Positions 13,496 to 21,206 of a stretch of 22,200 nt of DNA are shown piece by piece. This DNA is from CAYNFT01 sp964396535. Its GTDB lineage: Bacteria; Chloroflexota; Dehalococcoidia; Dehalococcoidales; UBA2162. Under the pieces are notes generated by a model. It had not been told where the DNA came from and made no database searches. It worked only from the letters and a program-made list of their open reading frames with translations. The stretch spans positions 1-22,200 of the forward strand of contig CAYNFT010000028.1 in NCBI GenBank assembly GCA_964396535.1, read 5' to 3'. The translations under genes and the position numbers were made by a program. Position 1 is the first letter of the stretch. Each line of letters opens with the position of its first letter.

Positions 13496-14752
13496 TTAAA
13501 CTGGACCTAAATCCATCCCCCTGGGTACAACCACTATACCCTTGTCTGAAATTGTACAACCTCTTCTCTTGTCAGCCTCTAAATCATAACCAACAAGCGT
13601 ATGGGCTCGTATTTTAGCTTCTTTGTCGACGATAGCACGCTTAATCTTCGCTCCAGGCTCGATAATAACGTCATCAAAAATAACCGAACCATCTACTAAA
13701 GCATCTCTTTCGATAATCACGTTTGGAGATAGTATAGACCGTTGAACCAGACCGCCACTGATAATACAGCCATCAGAAACCATCGACTCCAGTGCTTTTC
13801 CGCCGATGATACACTTGCTTGGAGGCAATGATCTTTCAAATGTTCTAAATACCCACTTATCGGTATAGAGATTAAATATTGGCTCCACGCTCACTAAATC
13901 CATACTCGCCTCATAATAGGAATCTATTGAGCCCACATCCCTCCAATAGGACGAATCACGAGTCTTATCAGATAAAACCTTATTTCTCCTTCCATCCTCC
14001 ACATGAACAATAAAATCCTCTATCCTGTTCTTCTCAGCAAAATCGTATACTAACACGTCAGATCTTTTACCAGCCATTACAGGGATAATATCTCTCCCGA
14101 AGTCATCTCCCTTTTCCTGCAAAGCTTCCATCAACACGCCAGCCTTGAAGACATAGATGCCCATAGAAGCGAGGACGTTGTCAGGATTTCCGGGGATTGA
14201 CTTCGGTTGCGCCGGCTTTTCTTCAAACCCGATAACCCTGAAATTGTCATCTACCTCAAAGACGCCAAGATTACCAGCAGCTTGCTCTTTTTGTACCTTG
14301 ATAGCAACTATAGTAAGGCCGGCACTTGATGCCCTATGATAATCCAGCATTTGAGCATAATTCATTTTGTACACATGGTCTCCTGCAAGAATTAAGATAT
14401 GCTCAAAATTTTTACCCTGGAGTAAATCAAGATTTTGGCGTATCGCATCTGCCGTACCTTGGTACCAGTCCTCTCCTATCTTCTGTTGAGCAGGTACACA
14501 GTAAACAAACTCCCCTAGTCGTGAACTTGATATGCCCCAACCCTCTTGAATGTGACGCTGTAATGACCAAGACCTGTACTGGATGAGGACGAAAATCTGT
14601 CGTATACCTGAGTTAATGCAGTTGCTAAGCGGGAAGTCGATAAGTCGGAACTTACCTGCAAAAGGTACTGCCGACTTAGAACGCACGCTAGTTAAAGGCT
14701 GAAGTCTTTTTCCAGTTCCGCCAGCTAATATAATAGTAAGAACTCTATCCAT
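13496..14752 (-). CDS. glgC: Glucose-1-phosphate adenylyltransferase
   Basis: This cytoplasmic 418-residue enzyme makes ADP-glucose from ATP and glucose 1-phosphate, the committed step of bacterial glycogen synthesis. The nucleotidyltransferase domain shows LAGGTGKRLQPLT at 9-21, FRLIDFPLSNCINSG at 35-49, GTADAIRQN near 99, LAGDHVYKM near 123, GFEEKP near 174, ASMGIYVF near 191 and YWRDVGS near 265. The C-terminal third is a left-handed beta-helix (ISGGLVQRSILSPNVII and following). The length is normal and AAGGAAGG lies before the ATG. No other glycogen gene is adjacent; a broken GH13 gene lies 4 kb away. It appears intact, a housekeeping gene among decaying neighbours. Confidence 0.95.
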   Translation of the reverse strand: MDRVLTIILAGGTGKRLQPLTSVRSKSAVPFAGKFRLIDFPLSNCINSGIRQIFVLIQYRSWSLQRHIQEGWGISSSRLGEFVYCVPAQQKIGEDWYQGTADAIRQNLDLLQGKNFEHILILAGDHVYKMNYAQMLDYHRASSAGLTIVAIKVQKEQAAGNLGVFEVDDNFRVIGFEEKPAQPKSIPGNPDNVLASMGIYVFKAGVLMEALQEKGDDFGRDIIPVMAGKRSDVLVYDFAEKNRIEDFIVHVEDGRRNKVLSDKTRDSSYWRDVGSIDSYYEASMDLVSVEPIFNLYTDKWVFRTFERSLPPSKCIIGGKALESMVSDGCIISGGLVQRSILSPNVIIERDALVDGSVIFDDVIIEPGAKIKRAIVDKEAKIRAHTLVGYDLEADKRRGCTISDKGIVVVPRGMDLGPV

Positions 14753-14895
14753 CCTATGCCTTCCTTAGATGTTTAGCTATGTTAGCAGCGTCCTTTCCAA
14801 ATTATAAGAAATCGTAACGGCAATCGTAAAAACAATATTTATATGAGTAAAATCCCAGATGTTATTCAATAGTATTTAAGCAGCAACTACGTCGC

Positions 14896-15108
14896 CTATG
14901 TTGTAGTAATAGCCCTGACTCGTTCCACTCCCTCCAGCATCTGCTCAAGCCACTCCCCACCGCCTACTATGGCGTCCACGTTGTGGACCTTGACCATTCT
15001 CTCAGCATCCCAAACATTGCCGTACTCAACCAGCATGGTCAGGGCTTTTTGCATACCGGGCCCGTATTCGCCCTCATACATCCTCTTTTGCTCGTCAGTC
15101 AATAGCAT
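14896..15108 (-). pseudogene. Aconitase X (AcnX/DUF521) N-terminal fragment
   Basis: The 70-residue frame opens LLTDEQKRMYEGEYGPGMQK, then ALTMLVEYGNVWDAERMVKV, the conserved start of the aconitase X large subunit, and stops after VRAITTT. The full protein is about 400 residues, so the catalytic and Fe-S regions are missing. GGGGAGGTGAAAG lies before the ATG. AcnX enzymes dehydrate substrates such as mevalonate 5-phosphate or trans-3-hydroxyproline. It is read in the same direction as the transporter genes but separated from them by a terminator-like hairpin. Confidence 0.7.
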
Positions 15109-15137
15109 CTTTCACCTCCCCGCTGCTCCAATTCAGG

Positions 15138-15177
15138 AAAAGGGGGCTGGAGGATTTGAGCTCTCCATGCCCCTTTT
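15138..15177 (-). terminator. Terminator-like hairpin after the solute-binding protein gene
   Basis: On the minus strand AAAAGGGG and CCCCTTTT pair, with an inner TGGAG/CTCCA stem. It lies between the stop at 15208 and the AcnX fragment start at 15108. The A/T ends allow termination in either direction. Confidence 0.55.
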
Positions 15178-15207
15178 CTATTCGACTGTCTCTAAGAGAT
15201 ACTAAGA

Positions 15208-16989
15208 CTAATATCCCATTGACTTCTTCAGCGCCTGGTCTATCCAAGAGTACTTTTTGTACAGGTAACTGTTGTTATAGCCCGAATAAATTTCAGCATG
15301 GAAATTCTGTAGCCACGGCCACCACATCTGGGCAACATATTCTGCCGGCAGCCATGATGCGTAGGCTTGCTCGAGCCTGAACGGGGTTATCTCCTTCAGT
15401 ACTCGATTAACCTCAGCATCGTCCTTACCAATGGCAGCGCAGACCGCAGCGTAGGCCGCATCGGTCTCCGGGGCCTTGAAGAAAGCAGCGTTGTCCGTAG
15501 TATCTTGAGTATCGAGCATCCTGAAAGGGTAGCTTCGGTTCTTGGTGTCCTCGTATATCATCTCTTCATGCTTCCTGCCCCTCAACACACTACTGTATAC
15601 ACCACTCTCCAGCATCTGAATATCCATTTCAACATTGATAACTTGGAAGTACCCTTTAATTATAGACAAGAAGTCTGCGTCTGCCGCCGACCCGCAAACA
15701 ACGCTTGTATGAAATCCATTGGGGTACCCGGCATCCTTCAGAAGCTGCTTTGCCTTCTCCGGGTTATAGGTAAACATCTCCTGGACTACCTCGGGCATCT
15801 CCTCAAGCGGGGTGAATATATCACTATGTGCAGCATCGTTCGGGAAGGGAACAGCGAATAGGTCGGCGTTGCCTTTGTAGTAGTCATCTACCAGCTCCTG
15901 CTGGTTTATCACCATGTTCAGTGCCTGCCGAACCCTGATGTCTTTGAAAGGAAGCTCCGGCTTATCCATCCTCCAAAAAATGGCTTTGGCGGTGGCGAGA
16001 TTCCTTACATACTCCAACTCGGGGCACTGCTTTATAAGCAGCTCTGCGTTTTCCCACGAAACGTTTGACATAAAATCTATCTTGCCTGTCCGTAGCGCCG
16101 CCAGTTGGGTAGATAGGTCAGGTATTATCAGCGACTTGCAGCCATCTATGTAGGGTAACTGGTTCTCCGGGTGGAGGGGGTCATTCTGCCAGTAGTTAGG
16201 GTTCTTTTCCCAGGTCATCGAACTGCCAACGGTATAATCCGTGAGCATAAATGGTCCTGTCCCACAAGCATTCCTCCAGTCCTTTGCGTCTCCGTATACA
16301 TCTATCACTTCAGGCGCGTAGTGCCGACAAAAGTCACCGCCTACCATTAGCGCCAACCCTTGCTGTTCTGGACGAACCTTCATTTCGACCGTATACTTAT
16401 CGAGCGCTTTCCAGGATATTGGCCGTGTGGTGCCCGCAGGGTAAGTCTGGGCGAGATAAGCTGTGGGAGTCGTGTAATTCCGCTCCAGGTTCCAGGCTGC
16501 ATCATAGGCGGTAAACTCCCTGCCGTTTACCGGTGGCTTGTCTTGCCAGTAAACCCCTTTACGGATATGATAGATGACGGTTTCATCATCGGGCAGCTCC
16601 CAGCTTTCAGCCAGACAGCCCGTCTCCATCCCGATGAGGCCTAAAAAACCGCTAAGCCAGTCAGTTTCGCCGGTGCCCGCTGGCCCCTTTGTCCAGTCTC
16701 CCTGCAGTAGTTCTTCATTAATAGGTTCGGTGGGCACCATTATATGGTTAGTATAAGCCTCATCCCAGCCCATCGGGTCACTCCCTATCGTGGTCAGAAT
16801 CCCGCCATATTTGGGCACTTCTGGCGGTATCAACCCTTCCTCCTCCTCCTCCTCTTCCTCTACCTCTTCTTCTACTACTTCCTCCTCCACCTCCGCTTCT
16901 TCCTCCTCTTCCGCCGGGCCACAGGATGCCATCACCAGCGATAGCACCATCAAGCAGCTCACCAGCAGCCAAATAATTTTCCTTATCAC
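15208..16989 (-). CDS. ABC transporter substrate-binding lipoprotein, family 5 (peptide/nickel/opine type)
   Basis: This is a 593-residue SBP_bac_5 protein. A signal peptide ends in a lipobox (LVMASCG), so the mature protein is anchored outside the membrane. An extreme Glu-rich linker follows (residues 27-51). The binding domain runs from about 60 with YGGILTTIGSDPMGWDEAYT, LAESWELPDDETVIYHIRKG, YTVEMKV, ACGTGPFMLTDY and the family motif FKDIRVRQALNMVINQQEL. The substrate cannot be told from sequence; oligopeptides or other organic ligands are usual. The start is a GTG at 16989 downstream of AAAAAGGAGG. It follows the DppB-like permease gene on the same strand, 77 bp downstream, so they probably form an operon. 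Confidence 0.9.
   Translation of the reverse strand: MIRKIIWLLVSCLMVLSLVMASCGPAEEEEEAEVEEEVVEEEVEEEEEEEEGLIPPEVPKYGGILTTIGSDPMGWDEAYTNHIMVPTEPINEELLQGDWTKGPAGTGETDWLSGFLGLIGMETGCLAESWELPDDETVIYHIRKGVYWQDKPPVNGREFTAYDAAWNLERNYTTPTAYLAQTYPAGTTRPISWKALDKYTVEMKVRPEQQGLALMVGGDFCRHYAPEVIDVYGDAKDWRNACGTGPFMLTDYTVGSSMTWEKNPNYWQNDPLHPENQLPYIDGCKSLIIPDLSTQLAALRTGKIDFMSNVSWENAELLIKQCPELEYVRNLATAKAIFWRMDKPELPFKDIRVRQALNMVINQQELVDDYYKGNADLFAVPFPNDAAHSDIFTPLEEMPEVVQEMFTYNPEKAKQLLKDAGYPNGFHTSVVCGSAADADFLSIIKGYFQVINVEMDIQMLESGVYSSVLRGRKHEEMIYEDTKNRSYPFRMLDTQDTTDNAAFFKAPETDAAYAAVCAAIGKDDAEVNRVLKEITPFRLEQAYASWLPAEYVAQMWWPWLQNFHAEIYSGYNNSYLYKKYSWIDQALKKSMGY
16837..16914. repeat. GAA/GAG low-complexity tract in the lipoprotein linker
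   Basis: The coding strand is almost only GAG, GAA and GTG codons, giving a Glu/Val stretch (EEEEEAEVEEEVVEEEVEEE). It is an acidic spacer between the lipid anchor and the binding domain, and a slippage-prone microsatellite. Confidence 0.8.
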
Positions 16990-17066
16990 TTCCTGTTTCC
17001 TCCTTTTTAATTCTAATTTGGTATTGTAAACCTATAATATAATTTACCTTCCCATCTCTTCTCCTC

Positions 17067-18059
17067 TTATCGATACTGAACCCTGGGGTCCATCCAAGCA
17101 TAGGTAAGATCCACTATTAGATTCATTAGTAATACAGTAGTGGCCATAACTACGTTTATTCCGGAAATAATAGGGTAATCTCTCTGAGTAAGAGCTTCAA
17201 AGGTGAGACGGCCTACCCCGGGCAGACAAAATATCTGCTCTATAATAACCGTACCCGCAATTAAGCGTGGCAAACTCATTCCGAATATGGTGATAACCGG
17301 CATGAACGCATTTTTCAAGGCATGCCTAGTAACAACTACCCGTTCTGTAAGTCCCTTTGACCAGGCTGTCCTGATGTAATCTTGCCTCATCACCTCCAGT
17401 ATCATGGTGCGAATCATTCTCGCCAGTGTTCCCGACTGCTGCATGCCCATGAGGAAACCCGGAAGTAGAAACTGTAATAGATTTCCCCACGGATTCTGGA
17501 CGAAGGGCATATATTCGAGAGGGGGAGTCCAATTCAAGTAGATTGAGGGGTAAACTATTACCATAGTTGCTAACCAGAAGCCAGGAACAGAGAGCATGAT
17601 TATAGTAAAGCTGCGACCTATATAGTCGAGCGCGGTGTCCTGCCGCAGCGCTGAATATATGCCTATGGGCAGGGCTAATAACCAGCCTGTTATCATAGCT
17701 ATTAAACCTAGTTCTATAGATACCGGAAGCCTTTCAACTAATTGGGCGCCTACGGATTGATTTTTCCACAAGGACGTCCCGAGGTAGCCTTGAAAAATCC
17801 CATGGAACTCGCCTGCTTCCTGTGGCCAGACTCCCATCCAGCGTCCGTACTGGATATGGATGGGTTGGTCCAATCCCATTGCTTGTCTAAGGTAGTCAGC
17901 GGTTAGCTCCGACCCCATCCCCGATTCCTCCGACATTTGAGCCAGCATCAGATCTATCACGTCGCCTGGGACGAAGCGAACAAGCAAAAAGACTAATATA
18001 GTTATGAGAAATAGGGTGGGGACAATCAGGAAAAGTCTTCTAATTGCGTAAGCAAACAT
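17067..18059 (-). CDS. ABC transporter permease, DppB/OppB type
   Basis: The protein has 330 residues. The N-terminus MFAYAIRRLFLIVPTLFLIT followed by FLLVRFVPGDV is the classic DppB/OppB opening. The BPD_transp_1 domain occupies the second half, with the EAA-like loop DYIRTAWSKGLTERVVVTRH and ALKNAFMPVI, then GTVIIEQIFCLPGVGRL. It has six membrane segments and forms half of the import channel. AAAGGGGAAG precedes the ATG. The usual partners DppC and the ATPases DppD and DppF are absent here: upstream lies a 540-bp gene-free leader and downstream only the binding protein. Either partners are encoded elsewhere or the operon is truncated. Confidence 0.92.
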   Translation of the reverse strand: MFAYAIRRLFLIVPTLFLITILVFLLVRFVPGDVIDLMLAQMSEESGMGSELTADYLRQAMGLDQPIHIQYGRWMGVWPQEAGEFHGIFQGYLGTSLWKNQSVGAQLVERLPVSIELGLIAMITGWLLALPIGIYSALRQDTALDYIGRSFTIIMLSVPGFWLATMVIVYPSIYLNWTPPLEYMPFVQNPWGNLLQFLLPGFLMGMQQSGTLARMIRTMILEVMRQDYIRTAWSKGLTERVVVTRHALKNAFMPVITIFGMSLPRLIAGTVIIEQIFCLPGVGRLTFEALTQRDYPIISGINVVMATTVLLMNLIVDLTYAWMDPRVQYR

Positions 18060-18510
18060 ATCTTCCCCTTTGTTGCTGGTCGCGCTTCAGGTGAACTTTC
18101 TGGTATCTTCGTGGATTCCACTATCCCTTCCCCTCCACCTTCATCGAGCTATGTTAGTGGGTGGGTCTTCCGCCAGTACTTCTTACCTCATAAAAATCAC
18201 CTCCTTGGCTGGCCCTGCCGCTAAGACCGATTAACCCCAGGGCTCCGGACACGGTAGGGGTCTGGATGGTATTTAAGCTGGTAGGAGTTGCTTACTCCAG
18301 CACCCTGGCTTTCCCCCGGCAGAGCCAGCACTCTTTAATTCGGGCTTCTTTCGTCTACCTTCTTTTAAGAGCCTCGGTTGCCCTTTTCTCGGCAATTTTG
18401 CTTCTGGCTTGGCTCACGCAATCAACAACATGGCTTAACGCTTGTCCCCCCTTTGATATCTTCTATGCAGTATGTATTAGGAGAACAATTGTTAAATGAA
18501 TTACTAATTA
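18060..18510. other. Leader/intergenic region with hairpins and a two-codon minimal ORF
   Basis: No full gene is supported. On the minus strand an ideal AAGGAGGTGATTTTT precedes ATG AGG TAA (18191-18183), a start followed at once by a stop. It is either a decayed gene start (EVLAEDPPTNIAR follows in frame) or a minimal leader ORF 124 bp ahead of the permease. Between 18230 and 18335 several stems can form: ACCCC/GGGGT enclosing CCG/CGG, GGAGT/ACTCC and TGGCT/AGCCA. I could not match this to a known riboswitch. Confidence 0.3.
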
Positions 18511-18566
18511 CGTTTATATCTTCATGAAAAATATATCACGTTTATATCTTCATGAAAAATATATCA
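18511..18566. repeat. Two perfect tandem copies of a 28-bp repeat with CATG
   Basis: Bases 18511-18538 and 18539-18566 are identical 28-mers containing TTTATATCTTCATG and AAAAATATAT. CATG occurs at 18523 and 18551, with CACG at 18537, so the repeat also follows the 14-bp step of the arrays at 7336 and 10128. It ends 33 bp before the start of the winged-helix remnant. Confidence 0.7.
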
Positions 18567-18598
18567 CTAATTTAGCGGTTTGTCAAGCAGGTTTTAAA

Positions 18599-18652
18599 AT
18601 GGCTCAATGGGCTTTTACTACCAATCATGGGCTAGTGCTGGTCTATATCGGT
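18599..18652 (+). pseudogene. Winged-helix gene, first 18 codons only
   Basis: MAQWAFTTNHGLVLVYIG matches the openings of the winged-helix proteins at 10242 (MPEWTFLTNHALVLSFL) and 20337 (MSEWTFITKHGLVLLSI). After about codon 18 the similarity stops, and the following bases, read on the minus strand, belong to the GH13 gene (DFVPNHAALDHPWVAY). The frame stays open to 18739 only by chance. This is a recombination or deletion junction that kept the promoter repeats. Confidence 0.65.
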
Positions 18653-18654
18653 AA

Positions 18655-19069
18655 GCCACCCAGGGATGGTCCAAAGCGGCATGGTTCGGAACGAAGTCCA
18701 GTATTAAGCCGAGTCCATGCCGTTGAGAGTCAATTTTAACTGTGCAATTTCAGAAGGTTGGCCAAGTAAAGGATTGAGGTTATATGAGTAGATAGCGTAG
18801 GGAGACCCGTTAATATCTTCATCACTCCATCCCGGCAGTGCATTGTCGTAATCCCGCCGTAGGGATAAATTCAGAAGGGCCTGCTGTCGTGCAGCCGAAC
18901 TACGTTGCCATACTCCCATCAGCCAGACAAGGTCAAAACCCCGCCGAGCAAGAAGCTGCCACTCCTCATCTAGCACCGTTGCCAATGTCAGCGCTTGTTT
19001 GTATTTCTGAGACAGTCGCCTGATAAATAAGCAAGTGTTAATTTCGCATATATGTGGATTAGGGCGCAT
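18655..19069 (-). pseudogene. GH13 alpha-amylase-family gene, N-terminal fragment, frameshifted
   Basis: From the ATG at 19069 the frame gives MRPNPHICEINTCLFIRRLS, then LARRGFDLVWLMGVWQRSSA, GWSDEDINGSPYAIYSYNLN and LNGMDSA before TAA (18704). A one-base shift near 18710-18720 restores LGLILDFVPNHAALDHPWVA. INTxxW and DFVPNH are typical of the first blocks of GH13 TIM barrels (DFVPNH is conserved region I). About 300-400 residues with the catalytic Asp/Glu are missing. The fragment ends at the winged-helix junction near 18653. Its ribosome site is poor. It might once have acted on alpha-glucans made via the glgC pathway. Confidence 0.7.
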
Positions 19070-19115
19070 AGCAACTACCGGCCCATGATTTTTTAATAGG
19101 TATCGCTTGTGTTAC

Positions 19116-20060
19116 CTATCCTGTCGCTTTCAGGGAAGCTCGACCAATCAGCACAGAGCAATCGGCATACCTAGCCACTCTCTCGACTACGCTACCCAAG
19201 AGGAGAGATTCGATTCCTCTTAGGCCCCTGCTTCCCAGAGCGATAATATCTGGTTTGTATTCCTTTGCAGCCGCCAGTATGGACTCAGCTGCGCCACCCC
19301 TTAATACTACAGATGCAGTTCTATAGCCTTTTTCACAGAATTGTTTCTCGCTATTGGCGGTTATCTTGCGTGCTTCATCCTCCTCGGCTGCCTGTAATCT
19401 GGCAAGTAGCTCCTGATTGGTCTGGAAGTCTAGCGTTGGTGTTTTCATCCAGGCGGCCAGGTGAGACTGAAGAGCCGTTATCACAATGATCTCACAGTTC
19501 CGTGGTAAAGGCAGCTTCAGTAGGAACTGAGTTACTATTTCCGAGTGTTTGGAACCGTCGCTAGCCAACAGGACCCGCTTTATGGCAGCCTTCTTTTTAG
19601 GTGACGATGCCTGGTCAGTAATTCTAGTTGTTTGCCGTACCAGCAAAACACTAGCCCTCGCATGTTTCATCACCGCTAGGGCAACACTACCGAGGTGAAA
19701 TGCAAGTGGGTCGGTCAGGCCCTTGGCTCCCATTACTACCAGAGAGACCGCAAGTTCATTGGCTACTTTCAAGATTTCGTCGGCTGGATCTCCCCACCGC
19801 ACCACGTTGTCTACCTTGAGCTTGCTGGTGCTCAACGCCTGAACCGATTGCTGCAGCAGTTCCAGTGCCTTTTGCTGTTGAGCCTCTTTCTTTATTGATG
19901 CATCCCTCAACTTGCTAAGGGTGATTCCCCCGAGGAAGGTGTGCTCGGGTACTACGGTCATTATCGTTACTTCGGTCTGAGAAGGAAGCTGAAGTGCCTC
20001 CACTATCTCGGTGGCCATGTCGGCATATGATGAACCATCATCGACAATAAGGATTCTCAT
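19116..20060 (-). CDS. Tandem-domain universal stress protein
   Basis: This 314-residue cytoplasmic protein has two UspA domains. Domain 1 (1-145) has the Walker-like nucleotide motif GAKGLTDPLAFHLGS (G-x2-G-x9-G-S) and ends SVLLVR. Domain 2 (about 160-310) has LLASDGSKHSE at its first strand and GSRGLRGIESLLLGS, ending SVLIGR. Both motifs are of the ATP-binding type. A perfect site, AAAGGAGGTC, precedes the ATG. It stands alone on its strand with no linked transporter. Such proteins respond to stress or energy state; the specific role is unknown. Confidence 0.92.
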   Translation of the reverse strand: MRILIVDDGSSYADMATEIVEALQLPSQTEVTIMTVVPEHTFLGGITLSKLRDASIKKEAQQQKALELLQQSVQALSTSKLKVDNVVRWGDPADEILKVANELAVSLVVMGAKGLTDPLAFHLGSVALAVMKHARASVLLVRQTTRITDQASSPKKKAAIKRVLLASDGSKHSEIVTQFLLKLPLPRNCEIIVITALQSHLAAWMKTPTLDFQTNQELLARLQAAEEDEARKITANSEKQFCEKGYRTASVVLRGGAAESILAAAKEYKPDIIALGSRGLRGIESLLLGSVVERVARYADCSVLIGRASLKATG

Positions 20061-20336
20061 ATTTGACCTCCTTTGAGTTTCAATAGAAATTTCCTCTAAT
20101 CGGCATGATATTGTCCATCAAGGCAAATGCAACTAAAATGCCGCTGGTAGTGATACAGTTGAAGCCCAGGGAAACCATTCCCTCCCAGGTCAACCGGCAC
20201 AGTCCCGTGGTCACATCGTGGTCAGATATGGTTGGCTTGGGTTTAAGAAATCGGAATAGATTTATGTTAGGGTATTTACTTACTTGACTATACGAAATAT
20301 CTTGATTTGACTACGTTAAGATGCTTATCTGTATCT

Positions 20337-20663
20337 TTAATCAGCGTTCTTTGGAGTATCAGCCGCCTTCTTTCTTCTTCGTCTTTTCCAGCCGAGTAAT
20401 TCCAGTAGCTCACCTACCGCAGTATCACCTGCTTTGATGGGGACTTCTGGACGGATTCTATACTTATTCCTGTTACCAACCTTGGTTTTTGTGATATACC
20501 CATCTTCCTCAAGGTCAATCATTATCTTGTGGGCCGTTCTCTCAGTTACCCCAACTTCATCACCGATTTCTCTGGCTGTTTTACCCCGGCCTGTTTTACT
20601 CCGGCCCTTAGCGATAGATAATAATACTAACCCATGTTTCGTAATGAATGTCCACTCACTCAT
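20337..20663 (-). CDS. Winged-helix DNA-binding protein, paralog of the one at 10242
   Basis: This 108-residue protein opens MSEWTFITKHGLVLLSIAKG. The helix-turn-helix is TAREIGDEVGVTERTAHKIM and the wing YITKTKVGNRNKYRI; the tail GELLELLGWKRRRRKKAAD is strongly basic. The fold fits MarR/ArsR-like regulators. AGGAGG precedes the ATG. Its probable promoter is TTGACA-N18-TATAAT read leftward from 20821, giving a leader of about 120 bases that crosses a palindrome and the oppositely directed promoter. It probably controls itself and the zinc-ribbon / SRPBCC cluster across the gap (inference). Confidence 0.85.
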   Translation of the reverse strand: MSEWTFITKHGLVLLSIAKGRSKTGRGKTAREIGDEVGVTERTAHKIMIDLEEDGYITKTKVGNRNKYRIRPEVPIKAGDTAVGELLELLGWKRRRRKKAADTPKNAD

Positions 20664-20706
20664 TTTTACAGTCCTCCTGTAAGCTGAAAAATTTTAAGGA
20701 AACCTC

Positions 20707-20734
20707 TTGACAAATCTTCGTATCGATGTATAAT
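20707..20734 (+). promoter_or_regulatory. Consensus sigma70 promoter, rightward
   Basis: TTGACA (20707-20712), 16-bp spacer, TATAAT (20729-20734). Both hexamers are perfect. Transcription would start near 20741 and run into the zinc-ribbon gene at 20921. Confidence 0.75.
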
Positions 20735-20744
20735 ATATCTACTA

Positions 20745-20756
20745 GAAGTTAACTTC
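20745..20756. promoter_or_regulatory. Palindromic operator candidate between facing promoters
   Basis: GAAGTTAACTTC is a perfect 12-bp palindrome at the expected start of the rightward transcript and inside the leftward leader. TACTAGAA occurs at 20740 and again at 20796, 56 bp (4 x 14) apart. Confidence 0.5.
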
Positions 20757-20791
20757 AGGAAGATATAATCTACTACTAAACATCTGGAATA

Positions 20792-20821
20792 ATTATACTA
20801 GAACTAAAAATGGATTGTCAA
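20792..20821 (-). promoter_or_regulatory. Consensus sigma70 promoter, leftward
   Basis: On the minus strand TTGACA (20821-20816), 18-bp spacer, TATAAT (20797-20792). It faces the rightward promoter at 20707, and each transcript runs through the other promoter. It would serve the winged-helix gene starting at 20663. Confidence 0.7.
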
Positions 20822-20920
20822 GCGTGGGTTTTTATCAAAGATGTTTGGCTTAGGCGAACATAGTGAGCAGGCTACGTCAGAGCAAAGGGAGAGGTTTAGT
20901 AGCTATGTTGGAGGGTAGAC

Positions 20921-21130
20921 ATGAGAAAAGGCTTTACCAATAGACGCTGCCCGAAGTGTGGTGGGAATATCTTTGTCGAACGGGACAATGATACTGGTAT
21001 TGCAGAAGACTATCATGGCTGGTACGAATGGTGCCTCCAGTGCGGTTTCAGGCGCTACCTGAAACCTACCACCTTGCCAATGGAAGAATTTGAAGTGATA
21101 CCCGCAGTGAAGGAGCTGGCAATCGTATGA
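20921..21130 (+). CDS. Small zinc-ribbon protein
   Basis: This 69-residue protein has RRCPKCGGNIFVE and WCLQCGFRRYL, two C-x2-C knuckles about 27 residues apart, a complete zinc ribbon. GGAGGG lies before the ATG. It is the first gene after the rightward promoter at 20707 and is followed by an SRPBCC gene and a zinc-finger gene in the same direction. It probably binds nucleic acid or a protein partner; no enzyme motif is present. Confidence 0.75.
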   Translation: MRKGFTNRRCPKCGGNIFVERDNDTGIAEDYHGWYEWCLQCGFRRYLKPTTLPMEEFEVIPAVKELAIV

Positions 21131-21141
21131 TGGTTTATTTG

Positions 21142-21190
21142 AACAATAGGATTGTTTAATCAGAATCAATCTTAGGTAAGATTAAACAAT
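21142..21190 (+). promoter_or_regulatory. Competing hairpins ahead of the SRPBCC gene
   Basis: ATTGTTTAATC (21151-21161) pairs perfectly with GATTAAACAAT (21180-21190), just before the AAGGAGG site. The first part can instead pair with AACAAT at 21142-21147, and AATCTTA-GG-TAAGATT (21168-21183) is a third, overlapping stem. The mutually exclusive pairings suggest an attenuator or translation control, or overlapping operators. Confidence 0.4.
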
Positions 21191-21206
21191 TAAGGAGGCA
21201 AAAAGA

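Noticed and set aside
16778..17101. Minus-strand Gly/Arg-rich frame and plus-strand Ser-rich frame at the lipoprotein N-terminus
   Set aside because: Both are shadows of the GAA/GAG repeat encoding the Glu-rich linker in the true frame.
18195..18335. Known riboswitch (c-di-GMP, cobalamin or T-box) before the permease
   Set aside because: Stems are present, but none of the conserved core motifs of these classes could be found by eye.
18266..18499. Plus-strand hydrophobic frame of 77 codons upstream of the 28-bp repeats
   Set aside because: It has no ribosome site and overlaps a hairpin-rich leader; the hydrophobic look comes from T-rich sequence.
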